Numbered from the stretch's first letter, positions 28,346-37,255 are shown. The stretch: 59,691 bases of DNA from Planctomycetota bacterium (GCA_030605475.1 JAUWIG010000005.1:1-59691), one strand, 5' to 3'. Translations and numbers: made by a program. Notes: generated by a model from the letters alone, not told the origin.

Positions 28346-29311
28346 TTATTTTTTGGTGGGCTTTCTGTTCTCCCGGCAGAATTTGCTCATTAACGCTACC
28401 GCTTTGTTCATCCTTTCAGCCGAGCCGTCCATCTTTGCGTAGGCATCAACCAGTTCCAACAATTCCTGGTCCGGCTCAGTCAGGCCATATTGGTGCGCCA
28501 CGTTAACGATGCCGGCATCAAGGCCGTATTCCATTGCCTTTGCAACATAGGCTCTGCAGACGCCGATTCTTCGGCCCGGCAAATCCCGGACGCAGTTACT
28601 TATACCGAGTGAACAATGCACGCCTTTCATCTTCGCATCGCTCTTGATTTTCTTTATCGTCTCGAACGCTCGGTAGGTATAGCCCGGCACGCCCGGTTCC
28701 ATCGGCATATCTATCGCCAGCGGAAATACCGTCGAATCGAGGAAAATCTCCTCGGCTCTAAAGTCGTATTTACTCACCGCCGCCTCAAAAATCTGTTTGC
28801 CTAAAGAATACAGTTCATCGACCGAATGCGAGCCGCCCGGCCCCGTGGGTGCCTCCTCGCTGACCAAAAGGCCAATAAACGCATAGTCGTAATGCTTTTT
28901 CAGCGGCAGTAGGTTATCCATCGTATAGACCTTGGCCGAGTTTATAAGCGGCTGCCTGACGGATTCGCCGGTATTGTACCACTCCTTCAGGCCGGCTATC
29001 AGAACATCATCGTTACTACTGTCGATGCAAATCGGCACGCCTCCTCCCCAATTGCGAACCATTCTGACATATTCGAGCATCATATCAACGGCAACCTGCG
29101 GGTCGCTCTCGCCGAAGGCGTCGAGATTAACCGCAATGTAATCAGCTCCGTGGCTCACCTGCGATTCAATCAAACCCTTGATATAGTCCAATGGCCCGCT
29201 CGGCGCCGAATAGGCATCGGGTCCGAGTTCCGCCAACTGCTTCATTATCTTGCCGGTCTTTGGGATTGAAGCATGAACTGATTCGTCGATAGAAATCAAC
29301 GCTTTTTCCAT
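28346..29311 (-). CDS. Pterin-binding methyltransferase-like protein (DHPS/methyltetrahydrofolate methyltransferase family)
   Basis: The ATG at 29311 has AGGGA seven bases upstream; a TTG ten codons earlier is less likely. The 321-residue TIM barrel has the pterin-binding features HGADYIAVNLDAFGESDP, VPICIDSSNDDVLIAGL and LINSAKV, and later CSLGISNCVRDLPGR, as in the methyltetrahydrofolate:corrinoid protein methyltransferases (AcsE, MtrH-like, MetH middle domain). It may move a methyl group from CH3-H4folate to a cobamide protein, but no corrinoid partner gene is near. Confidence 0.8.
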   Translation of the reverse strand: MEKALISIDESVHASIPKTGKIMKQLAELGPDAYSAPSGPLDYIKGLIESQVSHGADYIAVNLDAFGESDPQVAVDMMLEYVRMVRNWGGGVPICIDSSNDDVLIAGLKEWYNTGESVRQPLINSAKVYTMDNLLPLKKHYDYAFIGLLVSEEAPTGPGGSHSVDELYSLGKQIFEAAVSKYDFRAEEIFLDSTVFPLAIDMPMEPGVPGYTYRAFETIKKIKSDAKMKGVHCSLGISNCVRDLPGRRIGVCRAYVAKAMEYGLDAGIVNVAHQYGLTEPDQELLELVDAYAKMDGSAERMNKAVALMSKFCRENRKPTKK

Positions 29312-30063
29312 AGCATGGTCCCTGCTAAACAGATAATTCAAGATTGGAGATGTATGTCCCAGAGCAGGATTTCTGGGATTATTGATTATTCTCCTTACTT
29401 GAGAAATTTTTCAATAGGGCCAAGGTTAAAACCAGCTCTGCTCGTCAATTCTGTAATCACGATGAAACAGGATTTGTCTCGTAATTTTTCTCTTAGTTTT
29501 TTCTGCTGCATCGCTGACTAATCTCCATTAAAGTTTGCTATATAATTATTTGTCGCTTATCACGCAACTTAAAAAACCAGAGTACCAAATACCGAATCCT
29601 ATCGCTATTTTATTTATGACTTGTATTTACAAAGACTTATACAATCCTAAAATCTCCTTTTTTACTATATTGCTACGTAGGACAATTGGTAAAGTTATCC
29701 AAGTGACCGGTTTCCAGTGTGGATAACCTGTTGATAACTCAAATTTCCCCCCTCGGAGTTAAGTTAGGCAATACTGAAGATACCAGCCAAGGTCGGTATC
29801 ATTTTTTACCGCTGTCTGCCCAATGCATCCAAAAATCGGAGCTTGTAGCTCGTAACTTATTTGCAACAAATCAGTTATAATTGCCGACAAAATAGCATTT
29901 CAAAAGCACATCCGCAGGACGATTCGTGGACCGATGGTATGCCTAAATTCTCTAAAATTTGTAGCGTTTGTAGCAATTTGTCAGAAAATTGCGTTTGTCA
30001 GTGGATAATTTGTAGAAAAGCTCGCCTGTAAAGTGTAAACAAACGCAGGTGCCTTTCTGAGAA
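29312..30063. other. Gene-free, AT-rich stretch with DnaA-box-like sites
   Basis: No supported gene in 750 bases. The part at 29530-29690 is strongly AT-rich. A cluster of DnaA-like sites follows (29695-29737) and one more lies at 30000-30008. Short words TTTGTAG and TGTAAAC recur at 29958-30045. Confidence 0.5.
29695..29737. promoter_or_regulatory. Cluster of three DnaA-box-like 9-mers
   Basis: TTATCCAAG (29695-29703), TGTGGATAA (29718-29726, the perfect complement of the TTATCCACA consensus) and TGTTGATAA (29729-29737, complement of TTATCAACA). The last two are 11 bases apart, one helical turn. AGTGGATAA at 30000 is an 8/9 match. This may be an origin element, a DnaA-titrating site or a DnaA-regulated promoter. 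Confidence 0.45.
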
Positions 30064-31113
30064 TTATTTGTTAAAAACAGCGATTTTTTCCTTTAGAACT
30101 CGACATACTGCCATTGGCTCGTCAGCTTTGGTTACTGCCGAGCAGACCGCAATCGCTCTGGCGCCGGCACTTAAAACCTCTTCGACGTTGTCCTTTGTTA
30201 TACCACCTACAGCAACGTGGCCGATGCCGGTATTGGTCAGCATTTCTGTGGCCTGCTTGACATAGTTTGTACCGACCGCCTCGGCAGTTGGCTTTGTCTC
30301 GGTGGCAAAGACAGGCCCTAAGCTCACATAGGTGGGACGCTCGCGACACCCAGCCCGCAATTGCTCGAGCGAATGCGTACTTTTACCGGTAATTAACGGA
30401 GCTAACTTGAGTTGCCGAGCCTGCTCAATAGGCAAATCGTTTTGGCCGAGATGCACGCCGTCGGCACCAGCCGCAACTGCGATATCGACCCGGTCGTTTA
30501 TTATACTAAGGACCCCCGCGGCTTTGCATATCTGCACGAACTCGACGGCAAGAGCAAAGAGTTCATTGTCTTCGAGGGACTTGGCCCGAAGTTGAATGCA
30601 GTCGGCTCCACCGGCAGCACAACGGCTGGTTAAGGAAAGTACATCGGCAGGCAGGTCGCTGCTAATTATTACGTATAGCCCGACCCGTTTAAACTTTTCA
30701 CTTGTGTCGCTGAAAAGAACAATATCCTTTTCGAGTGTATAAGCGGTATATCGCAGCTTTTCAATTATCTCGGCTGTTGTTGGATTGAGCGTCTGGGTCG
30801 TCTCAGTAAGCGTCCGCAGTGCCTCAGTAAGGCGTTTACAGCCGGCGGTAAAACAATCATTGAGGTTAGCGCGGGCAAGTTGCTTATCGACCATTTTGGC
30901 AATACCGACATCACCGAGGGTATCTCTGCTTGAGATAAGTCGCCTGGCATCGAGTTTGTCGATAGCCACGCAGAGCTCGTGACGAAGCTGTTTTGCACGC
31001 TCGGTCAATGCGTCAGAATTTATGGCGAATCTGCAAAACTCTTCTATCACGCGAATCGCCTCGCGGGCGCGATTGAAATTGGCATCGATAATTCTGTAAA
31101 TCGAACGCTCCAT
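30064..31113 (-). CDS. thiE: Thiamine-phosphate synthase with N-terminal ThiD2 domain
   Basis: The ATG at 31113 gives the family start MERSIYRIIDANFNRAREAI. Residues 1-140 are the ThiD2-type domain; residues 155-349 are the TMP synthase barrel with QLRAKSLEDNEL, INDRVDIAVAAGADGVHLGQ, GKSTHSLEQL and YVSLGPVFATETK. ThiE joins HMP pyrophosphate with thiazole phosphate to give thiamine phosphate. The fusion is known in cyanobacteria and planctomycetes. A TATAAT ends ten bases before the ATG, so the mRNA may be nearly leaderless. It is the last ordinary gene before the capsid island. Confidence 0.92.
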   Translation of the reverse strand: MERSIYRIIDANFNRAREAIRVIEEFCRFAINSDALTERAKQLRHELCVAIDKLDARRLISSRDTLGDVGIAKMVDKQLARANLNDCFTAGCKRLTEALRTLTETTQTLNPTTAEIIEKLRYTAYTLEKDIVLFSDTSEKFKRVGLYVIISSDLPADVLSLTSRCAAGGADCIQLRAKSLEDNELFALAVEFVQICKAAGVLSIINDRVDIAVAAGADGVHLGQNDLPIEQARQLKLAPLITGKSTHSLEQLRAGCRERPTYVSLGPVFATETKPTAEAVGTNYVKQATEMLTNTGIGHVAVGGITKDNVEEVLSAGARAIAVCSAVTKADEPMAVCRVLKEKIAVFNK

Positions 31114-31739
31114 AATTAGTTTGATTATACGACCTGAAATTGGTGTTGAGTAGTGAAAATTAAACCAAAAAATTGGGAAGGATGGTTTGTAGTGGCGTTT
31201 TTGCGTTAAAAGCAGGATATTCCACAAATGGAGACGAGGCCGCACCTCCTCCCGTACGACCTCGCACTACATATTAACAAAACCAGCCCCGACAGGTTTT
31301 TACGCCGGCAAAACCGGTTTTGGTATCTTCTGAAATCGGGCGGACTTATTCTCCTCCGGTTTGTTTTTAGAATGTCCGCCCAATATCATCGTCTCAAGGG
31401 CAAAATAAACTTTACCGCAAAGAATATGCCAATAACAAAAAATAGAAATAAAAAACCTTTGCAGGTTCCATCTAAGAATTTGCGAAAGAAACAGTTACGT
31501 TTATATATGCTATTTTAACTCCAGGAAAAGGCAAGTGTCACATTTTAACAGTGTGTTGTTTTTTATCAACACTAACTATAACCAGCCAGCCTATTTTTAC
31601 ATATTTTAGGACTATTGTAGTTTATCACCCAAAGTGGCGGAAATTATCTGTAAATGGCGGAGAGCTTTTTGCGGGTATAGCGCAAAAAACAACCGCAGCT
31701 ATATTACCTAATTTGATTTAAAATAGGCAATATGTGCGA
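31114..31739. other. Gene-free left flank of the capsid island
   Basis: No supported gene. It holds a hairpin GTGTTG/CAACAC (31553-31572) that contains a TTATCAACA box, the inverted repeat at 31640-31661, and a stem TTTTTGCG/CGCAAAAA (about 31667-31689) which could end the minus-strand island operon. Confidence 0.5.
31640..31661 (-). repeat. Left copy of the island-flanking inverted repeat
   Basis: On the minus strand this reads TCCGCCATTTACAGATAATT and on; it matches the plus strand at 39815-39836 in 21 of 22 bases. A second CCGCCA follows at once on the same strand (31634-31639). Confidence 0.8.
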
Positions 31740-32234
31740 CTACTTGCTTGACCTTAATATCCCTTTTATCTTCGTCAATACACCGTCCAGCATTGAAGGG
31801 GGCATCTCATAAAGCACGTTCTCTATACGCTTGAGGCTCTCCGCCTCGTTGAGTACGAGTACTGCGTATAGATGACGGTCTGGGTTGGTTTGAACAGCTC
31901 GGCGTCCAAATTCAGTGTCCTCAAGTGTTGTGCGAAAATACTCGATGGTGATGTAGCCGGAATCAGCCAGGACGCCAAGGATATTCTTAATCCTTATTCT
32001 TTTGTCCTGCCCCCCATCGTGGCTTTGGGCGGCCTCACGAGCCTCCTGGTTCGTTGTTGCTTCTCGCTTAGCCCAATTCATCGCCAACGTAGTAAAAGGC
32101 GATGATAGTGGGTTGTCCAGACCAGTAAGGCCTTTTGTTAATAGTAAGTCCAGATAGACCACAAGCAACTGTATCAGCAGAATCGGCACCTGAAGAATAG
32201 TAAAAATGCAGTTTTTAAAACTTAAGTTTATCAT
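31740..32234 (-). CDS. Island membrane protein of unknown function
   Basis: The ATG at 32234 overlaps the stop of the preceding gene as ATGA, so the two are coupled; an upstream ATG would lie deep inside that gene. The 164-residue product begins with a long hydrophobic helix (residues 5-30, FTILQVPILLIQLLVVYLDL), followed by a polar domain with a winged-helix-like segment (RIRIKNILGVLADSGYITIEYF). It could be a single-pass membrane protein that faces the cytoplasm. No holin or lysin similarity is evident. It is the last gene of the capsid operon. Confidence 0.65.
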   Translation of the reverse strand: MINLSFKNCIFTILQVPILLIQLLVVYLDLLLTKGLTGLDNPLSSPFTTLAMNWAKREATTNQEAREAAQSHDGGQDKRIRIKNILGVLADSGYITIEYFRTTLEDTEFGRRAVQTNPDRHLYAVLVLNEAESLKRIENVLYEMPPSMLDGVLTKIKGILRSSK

Positions 32235-32872
32235 GGTTTGTCTAACTTTTTTCCGGCAAGTTCGACATTTAAACTGACTTCTGTTTTGCCACGACAAAAA
32301 CGTACCCCTCCGAAGCGGAAGTTCTTGATAGTCATTTTCGCTTTTGCACAGTTCTTTTTTAGGAAATCCTCGAGCATGACTTGTAAGGCTATTTGGTGGG
32401 TCTGGCTGGGTTCTATCGCCTCCTCAGAGTGTTTTCTAATCATAGCAATCCGTTTTTCGCATAACGTATTTTCGGCGTTGATTGCGAATTGTAATTCGGC
32501 CATTTCTCGCAGCATGCTACCCACCTGGCTCCAAGTGCTGATGCCGACCTTTTTATTTTCGGCATTGCCGGGCCTTTTAAGCTTTTCGCGGAAGTTTACA
32601 TAGTCGCTATGGCATTTTTTACAATCAGAACGCAAGCCATCAGAGCCACTCTTTGATTTGGAAAAATCCTCTATCGGCTTTTTTATTCCGCATTTGGAGC
32701 ACCGCTTCGTCTGCCTCTGTTTTTGCATGTTGCGATAAAAACGGTTTGTTGCACCTACGCATTGCTTACAGTAGTATCCTAATCCGTCTCGCGTCTTCTT
32801 ATCCTTATGAAATTCCGCCGCCGGTTTTTTAGTCTTGCACTTGCTACATTTTTTTTCTTTCGCTTCTGGCAT
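32231..32872 (-). CDS. Double zinc-ribbon protein with Gam-like C-terminal half
   Basis: Two tandem four-cysteine ribbons open the 213-residue protein: CSKCKTKKP...YYCKQC (residues 9-38) and CSKCGIKKP...SDCKKC (about 58-87), nearly duplicate, each with a D-G-L turn before the second pair. The second half is a long helix followed by a beta pair (TIKNFRFGGVRFCRGKTEVS). This order recalls Mu Gam-like proteins, which cover DNA ends against nucleases. The Gam link is my inference from pattern, not from a search. It lies after the tape-measure gene in the island operon. Confidence 0.7.
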   Translation of the reverse strand: MPEAKEKKCSKCKTKKPAAEFHKDKKTRDGLGYYCKQCVGATNRFYRNMQKQRQTKRCSKCGIKKPIEDFSKSKSGSDGLRSDCKKCHSDYVNFREKLKRPGNAENKKVGISTWSQVGSMLREMAELQFAINAENTLCEKRIAMIRKHSEEAIEPSQTHQIALQVMLEDFLKKNCAKAKMTIKNFRFGGVRFCRGKTEVSLNVELAGKKLDKP

Positions 32873-32946
32873 TTTTCTGTTTATTAAGCCCTATTTAAAG
32901 CCTGTTTAGCTACTCTGTAAACCACAGGTAAAACCTGATTATTTTC

Positions 32947-32992
32947 GCAGGCCCAGAGTACCTGAGCCTGCCGGGCGGAAATCCCACCCGCC
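32947..32992 (-). other. Pair of GC-rich hairpins between the tape-measure and zinc-ribbon genes
   Basis: GCAGGC/GCCTGC (32947-32971) and GGCGG/CCGCC (32974-32992). They are adjacent and could act as an RNA processing or partial termination site in the operon. Confidence 0.6.
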
Positions 32993-33010
32993 GATTGGGT
33001 AATAACCCAA

Positions 33011-34498
33011 CTACCTCACAACGCCGGGAGCTATTCTGGGGCCTCTTCTGCTTTCACCAACAACTGGGTTATGAATCGTTTCGTTGTGATAATGAGTTTC
33101 GTTGTTAATTGTCAGAGATTCAGGTCCTTTGGGTGGAGCAGTTTTGAATTGAGCTTGTTGTACAGCTTTCCATTTTTCATGTGATACGGCTTCACCAACC
33201 CAAGGAGTCCAACCCATTCCAGCTTGATGTTCTAAAAACCATCTTCCTAATTTGATTTCATACTCAGACTCTCCCAATTTTCTTTGGTGCAATTCCCATT
33301 CCTCTATTAAGTTTTTAAATTGAAGAGCTCGCTTATCACGGCCTTTAATATTTCTTATGGCTATTTCGAGCCTTCGGCCCTCCTCCTCCAAGCGAGCGAC
33401 TTCGTCCTGACTCATAATTTGATAGAGCTTGTCTCTGACAATATCAATGTCTGGTCTTGCGACCTGTGTAATTCGGCGGACAGTCTCCATCATTGCCGTT
33501 GGTTCTGTGAGCATCGATAGAAGAAGGGCGAAGTTTTCTGTGCCAGCGATTTCTTGGGCTTCAGGGACGCCGAATTTGCCCGCCCTTTTGGCGACGGAGA
33601 GCGCAGATAATTGCTCAAAGATAGTCATTTGAGGTGTAATACCAAGTGATTGTAGGATTTTTTTGCTTTCGTCTGTTCCCTTGCCTTGCAATGCAGCAAA
33701 GATATTGCGAATTCCGACGGTTGCTTCTTCTGGTGTCCCCGTCCTGGTAGTGGCAAAGGCCCACAAACCAGCGGTTTCGGCACCGGTTAAACCTCCGGCA
33801 ATTCCTGCCGGCAAAAAACGAGGCAGGTACTTTCCCATTTCAGAAAGTTCGGCCCCGGCCTGACTTAGGGTTTGCCTGATTACATTCTGGACCTGGTTGA
33901 TGTCTTTTTGGCGGGTTTCTTTGGCATAGAGAGAAAATACATCGATGATGCTTTGAAGGTCCGCTTCCGGCTCCATACGGCCAAGCTCAAGGGCCTCTCG
34001 CATAATGCCTTTTTTTTGCTGTTCGGTGAGTCCAGCCCCTTTGCTTTCGAGGGTATACCAGGCCCCGGCCACTTCCTCAAAAGGCCTGCGTCCGAATTCG
34101 GCGTAAGCCGCTACCTTTTTTCTTGCTTCTGGGTGCTCTTCAAAGAAAGTCCCCATAGCTTGAAGAGCAAGCATTTTTTTCTGTTGCTCTTCAGCAATTC
34201 TCGCATGCTCTTTAATAGCTTCACTTTGAGTCTGGATAACTCGCGTTACTGCAGTTATGATTACCGTGATGCCGACAAGTTTTGCCGCCCATGATACAAG
34301 CCCCATAGTTAATTTGCTAAAGCGTCCCCGTGTTGAGGTGGCTGACCGGCCCAGCTTGTCCATTCCGGCAGCACCTTTTCTGGCGCCGCTTGCGGTTTTT
34401 TCGCCTACCCGTTTCGAGGATTTACCGACCTCATCGAGCTGCTGCTTTGCCTGGGCAGCACCTGGGGTCTTTATATGAATGTTTATGTCTTTCGCCAT
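33011..34498 (-). CDS. Phage tail tape-measure protein (TP901-type), short form
   Basis: Residues about 120-340 match the phage-minor-tail/TP901 tape-measure core: AAYAEFGRRPFEEVAGAWYT, NVIRQTLSQAGAELSEMGKY, PAGIAGGLTGAETAGLWAFA, TRTGTPEEATVGIRNIFAAL. A basic N-terminal tail, a hydrophobic segment at 69-90 (MGLVSWAAKLVGITVIITAV) and coiled helices surround it. At 495 residues it is short. Tape-measure proteins normally set tail length, yet no tail-tube, sheath, chaperone or baseplate gene is present here. It follows the major capsid gene after a hairpin. Confidence 0.85.
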   Translation of the reverse strand: MAKDINIHIKTPGAAQAKQQLDEVGKSSKRVGEKTASGARKGAAGMDKLGRSATSTRGRFSKLTMGLVSWAAKLVGITVIITAVTRVIQTQSEAIKEHARIAEEQQKKMLALQAMGTFFEEHPEARKKVAAYAEFGRRPFEEVAGAWYTLESKGAGLTEQQKKGIMREALELGRMEPEADLQSIIDVFSLYAKETRQKDINQVQNVIRQTLSQAGAELSEMGKYLPRFLPAGIAGGLTGAETAGLWAFATTRTGTPEEATVGIRNIFAALQGKGTDESKKILQSLGITPQMTIFEQLSALSVAKRAGKFGVPEAQEIAGTENFALLLSMLTEPTAMMETVRRITQVARPDIDIVRDKLYQIMSQDEVARLEEEGRRLEIAIRNIKGRDKRALQFKNLIEEWELHQRKLGESEYEIKLGRWFLEHQAGMGWTPWVGEAVSHEKWKAVQQAQFKTAPPKGPESLTINNETHYHNETIHNPVVGESRRGPRIAPGVVR

Positions 34499-34519
34499 TT
34501 ACTATGCCTTCAAAACTGC

Positions 34520-34558
34520 CAGGGCGGGCGGTTAGGCCGAATCCTCCGCCCCGCCCTG
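34520..34558 (-). other. GC-rich hairpin between capsid and tape-measure genes
   Basis: CAGGGCGG pairs with CCGCCCTG, with further CGG/CCG pairing inside. It begins 16 bases after the capsid stop. Only a weak T run follows on the minus strand, so it may be a leaky terminator. Confidence 0.65.
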
Positions 34559-34574
34559 CAGTAAATATCAAAGC

Positions 34575-35759
34575 CTATGCCGCAGCGGTTATTAGGCCGA
34601 CAATCGGCCCCGGCTCAGTCGTATCTCCAACACCAAAGACGTTGACTGCGATTCGTTCGGTGCCCCGGAAGCCTATCTGGTCGTTTGCGAAATACACCTC
34701 GGCACTTCGGTCAATAGTAAGCTGTCGCCTCTCACCAAGATAGGCGCCCATCTGCAAATCACCAAGCAATGCACAGATTTGCGAATTCGCTTCCGTGCTT
34801 GGCATACAGCTAACAAACTCTACCGGATAGCCGAGAAGGAATTTAATTTTACGGTCACTTAGTATCTCAAAGATGTTTGCAACGCCTGCGGTCTCAGCCA
34901 GCGGATAAACCACGTTGTAGTAAAACTTTTTGGACATATACCACTTGGCGGTATCATCGAAATCTTCCGGCAAAATCCCGACTACCTCGCGGAAGTTAGC
35001 CAGGGTTATTTCGCTGTAAGCATTGCCGGCAGCGACAACCAGTCCTTTGATATTGCCTATGGTCTCATCGACAGCCCGCAACGCTCCGACGATTCCGGTC
35101 ATACCGTAATAGGTACTGGTACCGTCACCCATAAAACCGATTAAGTCCTCTTTTTTCGCGGTGCTTCGAGTTATACTAACACCAATAATTTCGCCCAGGC
35201 CAACCATGGTGTCCTCTTCTAATTCGCTGCTTGCAGCACATAAGCAGCAAAGCTTTACGGCGGTCAGTCCAACCGATGAAAACGTCATATCGCTTTTAGT
35301 AATCTCTTCTCCCTCACCTGGTGCATATACCGTCAAGTCTGCTTCCACCTTCGGCACGTTCCGCCGGTCACTGCCTATCTGCACGAGAAGAGCGTCACTG
35401 CGAAATTTGCCGTATTGCCCGATTTTCTGGATTATCCAGGAAGCTAATTCTTCAGGCACTAAAATTCCGCCTTCGGATTGAACACCTTCGCCCATTGCTT
35501 TTTTACCCATAACTTGCAGGATAATCTCGCCAAATTGCTTGGCTTCTTCCGTGGTCCGCCAAAAGCTGCGATACTCTTGTTCGTCTATCCGGCCAGTCAC
35601 AGCTGCTTTGCCGAGCCGTCTAAGTTGTATGGAGAGCTGGTCGATTGCCGCCTTAAGCTCTTCTGCGGCGGTTTCTGCGTTTCCTTCGAGCTGGTCTATT
35701 CTTTCGCTTGCGGCCTTGAAGCCGTTGGTGATATTTTGTTTTTCTTCTACTGTAAGCAT
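34575..35759 (-). CDS. HK97-family major capsid protein
   Basis: The 394-residue protein has the coiled delta domain (residues 1-65, with alternating E, K and L) followed by the HK97 fold: GGILVPEELASWIIQKIGQY, VPKVEADLTVYAPGEGEEIT, LGEIIGVSITRSTAKKEDLI, KWYMSKKFYYNVVYPLAET and MGAYLGERRQLTIDRSAEV, ending FRGTERIAVNVFGVGD. It should self-assemble into an icosahedral prohead; the delta domain would be removed by the protease coded two genes upstream. All parts are present and no frame breaks are seen, which suggests it is kept functional. Confidence 0.93.
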   Translation of the reverse strand: MLTVEEKQNITNGFKAASERIDQLEGNAETAAEELKAAIDQLSIQLRRLGKAAVTGRIDEQEYRSFWRTTEEAKQFGEIILQVMGKKAMGEGVQSEGGILVPEELASWIIQKIGQYGKFRSDALLVQIGSDRRNVPKVEADLTVYAPGEGEEITKSDMTFSSVGLTAVKLCCLCAASSELEEDTMVGLGEIIGVSITRSTAKKEDLIGFMGDGTSTYYGMTGIVGALRAVDETIGNIKGLVVAAGNAYSEITLANFREVVGILPEDFDDTAKWYMSKKFYYNVVYPLAETAGVANIFEILSDRKIKFLLGYPVEFVSCMPSTEANSQICALLGDLQMGAYLGERRQLTIDRSAEVYFANDQIGFRGTERIAVNVFGVGDTTEPGPIVGLITAAA

Positions 35760-35805
35760 TTTAAAATCCTCAAAAATAGTTGCTTGTTACCCAGTAAACA
35801 AAAAA

Positions 35806-35828
35806 GCGGCAGTACTGGTATCTGCCGT
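35806..35828 (-). terminator. Hairpin terminator or attenuator before the capsid gene
   Basis: On the minus strand CGGCAG...CTGCCG (about 9 pairs with one bulge) with ATACCAGTA between the arms is followed by CTTTTTTG. It separates the small structural gene from the capsid gene. A similar hairpin lies at 36331-36357. Confidence 0.7.
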
Positions 35829-35829
35829 A

Positions 35830-36282
35830 TCAGGCGGTGACAAGCTCAGTCAGCCCCATCCCTGCAGCATTAAGAGGCCCTTGGCCTGTCAGTCGTGACA
35901 GGATAGCGAGAGCTGATGCGCAGACCCCTGTGGCTCCATCGCCAGCATGCGGTGCGTTAAGCCGCATATATCGCTTATGCGTTTTCAGCAAATCGATGTC
36001 GATAGCAAACAACTTACCATCTTCGTCGGCAGCAATAGCATCGGCTAAAGCCGCACCAGTGACGGCGGTATAGGAGCCATCCACTGTATCGCATTCTTCG
36101 ACAAACGGTGCGGTCCCTTCGGCAGTCGAGCCGAGAGCAATATCAAGATTGCCTATTTGAAGCAGGAATCGCACGTGACCCCATACAGAGGTATCTACAT
36201 AGTTGTTGTCTGCCAGGTCCCCATCGTCTTTAAGCTGCGGATACAGGGCGTTGACGAACTTCATATTTTGAATTTGAATCAT
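35830..36282 (-). CDS. Small phage-type structural protein, possibly capsid decoration
   Basis: The 150-residue protein lies between the prohead protease and the major capsid genes, the usual place for scaffold or decoration genes. It is rich in acidic and small residues and predicted beta strands (WGHVRFLLQIGNLDIALGST, then a HKRYMRLNAP turn), as seen in jelly-roll decoration or head-completion proteins. I do not recognise a named family; the role rests on position and composition. Confidence 0.6.
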   Translation of the reverse strand: MIQIQNMKFVNALYPQLKDDGDLADNNYVDTSVWGHVRFLLQIGNLDIALGSTAEGTAPFVEECDTVDGSYTAVTGAALADAIAADEDGKLFAIDIDLLKTHKRYMRLNAPHAGDGATGVCASALAILSRLTGQGPLNAAGMGLTELVTA

Positions 36283-36330
36283 CTTTTACCTCATAAACTA
36301 AAAATTAGACCAGCTCCCAGCGATAGAAAA

Positions 36331-36357
36331 GGGCGGCATCGCTGGTACTTGCCGCCC
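36331..36357 (-). terminator. Hairpin terminator or attenuator after the prohead protease gene
   Basis: GGGCGGCA pairs perfectly with TGCCGCCC (8 bp); the loop holds GTACCAG and the stem is followed by TTTTC on the minus strand. It shares loop and arm sequence with the hairpin at 35806-35828. Confidence 0.75.
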
Positions 36358-36481
36358 ACCCAAGTTGGATAATACTCTACTGGCCTGCGATGGATTCGCA
36401 CCACCAGCATCCGCAGAACGCAGGATTCCGGCAGATACTTTGCTGGTGTAAATCCCTATAAAAAGCCCGTAATAAAATTTA

Positions 36482-37255
36482 TTAAAACATCGAAGCATAA
36501 GGTCCTACGTCTTTGCTGTTGAATATCTTCGCAAAATCACAGTCCAGAACGGCACCAAAATCGTCTATGATTTCACCTTCACCTTCAAACTCTGAAATTG
36601 CCTCTGCAAACTCCTCGCGTTTCGCGTCAAAGTCCGGGTCCTCGGCCCGAATCCTGGTAAGTATTTTTTCTTCTTCCCGCTCCGCTTTTTTGGCTGCAAT
36701 AAAATCAGCTTTCCTTTGCTTGGACCGGCTCAGTGCTTCTCGACTCGACCCCACAGGCACACATGAGATTTCGAGGAGCTCAATTTTAGTATAAACCCAT
36801 ACCTGTTTACCATCGCGTTCTTCGTACGTGTGCTCTATTGGTATAAAGCCGACAGAAAAGGCTCGCTGTTTTTTGGTAGAATATAATAGCCAGTACTCAT
36901 CACCCAGGGCAGTGCCAGCGACAAATTCAATCACTACCCATAGCCCCTGCCGGTCAATCCACGCCCTAACAACGTTGCCGATAACGCTGCTGCTTCCGGT
37001 CTGCAGCCGATGCTGGTGTGTAGTAATTACAACCGGATTTTTCATATAGACCGGCAGCATTTCTTTAAACGCTTCCGGCAGGATTATTTCGTTGTCGCGG
37101 TCTAATGTCCCAGCCGAAGCCAGGGCTGTTATCTGCCGCTTCTCCTTGTTAATTGATTTTACGTAGAGGGCCTGGCACTCCTTGAAGTGTTCAGGCCCCT
37201 TGCGTACGCTGCTCGTTCCTACGAGCTCTGCAAATTCGACATCCTTGTCGTTCAT
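36482..37255 (-). CDS. HK97-family prohead protease
   Basis: The 257-residue protein shows the herpesvirus-like serine protease fold of prohead proteases: ALASAGTLDRDNEIILPEAF, KNPVVITTHQH with the catalytic His near residue 80, RAFSVGFIPIEH with the catalytic Ser at 134, and ELLEISCVPVGSSREAL with the third catalytic site Glu or Ser. The C-terminal 70 residues are charged helix and may serve as scaffold. It would trim the capsid delta domains during maturation. All catalytic positions are kept. It starts 17 bases after the upstream gene. Confidence 0.92.
   Translation of the reverse strand: MNDKDVEFAELVGTSSVRKGPEHFKECQALYVKSINKEKRQITALASAGTLDRDNEIILPEAFKEMLPVYMKNPVVITTHQHRLQTGSSSVIGNVVRAWIDRQGLWVVIEFVAGTALGDEYWLLYSTKKQRAFSVGFIPIEHTYEERDGKQVWVYTKIELLEISCVPVGSSREALSRSKQRKADFIAAKKAEREEEKILTRIRAEDPDFDAKREEFAEAISEFEGEGEIIDDFGAVLDCDFAKIFNSKDVGPYASMF

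Noticed and set aside
29312-30063. Claim of the chromosomal origin
   Set aside because: The DnaA-box cluster is real, but dnaA, dnaN and gyrB are absent from the window and skew could not be measured, so only a site cluster is reported.
31228-31518. 96-codon plus-strand frame left of the island
   Set aside because: Basic, no recognisable domain or ribosome site, and in an AT-rich gap.
36298-36498. 66-codon minus-strand frame overlapping the protease stop
   Set aside because: Its conserved-looking end is the terminator hairpin; the same residue pattern appears at 35806 because the hairpin is repeated there outside any gene.
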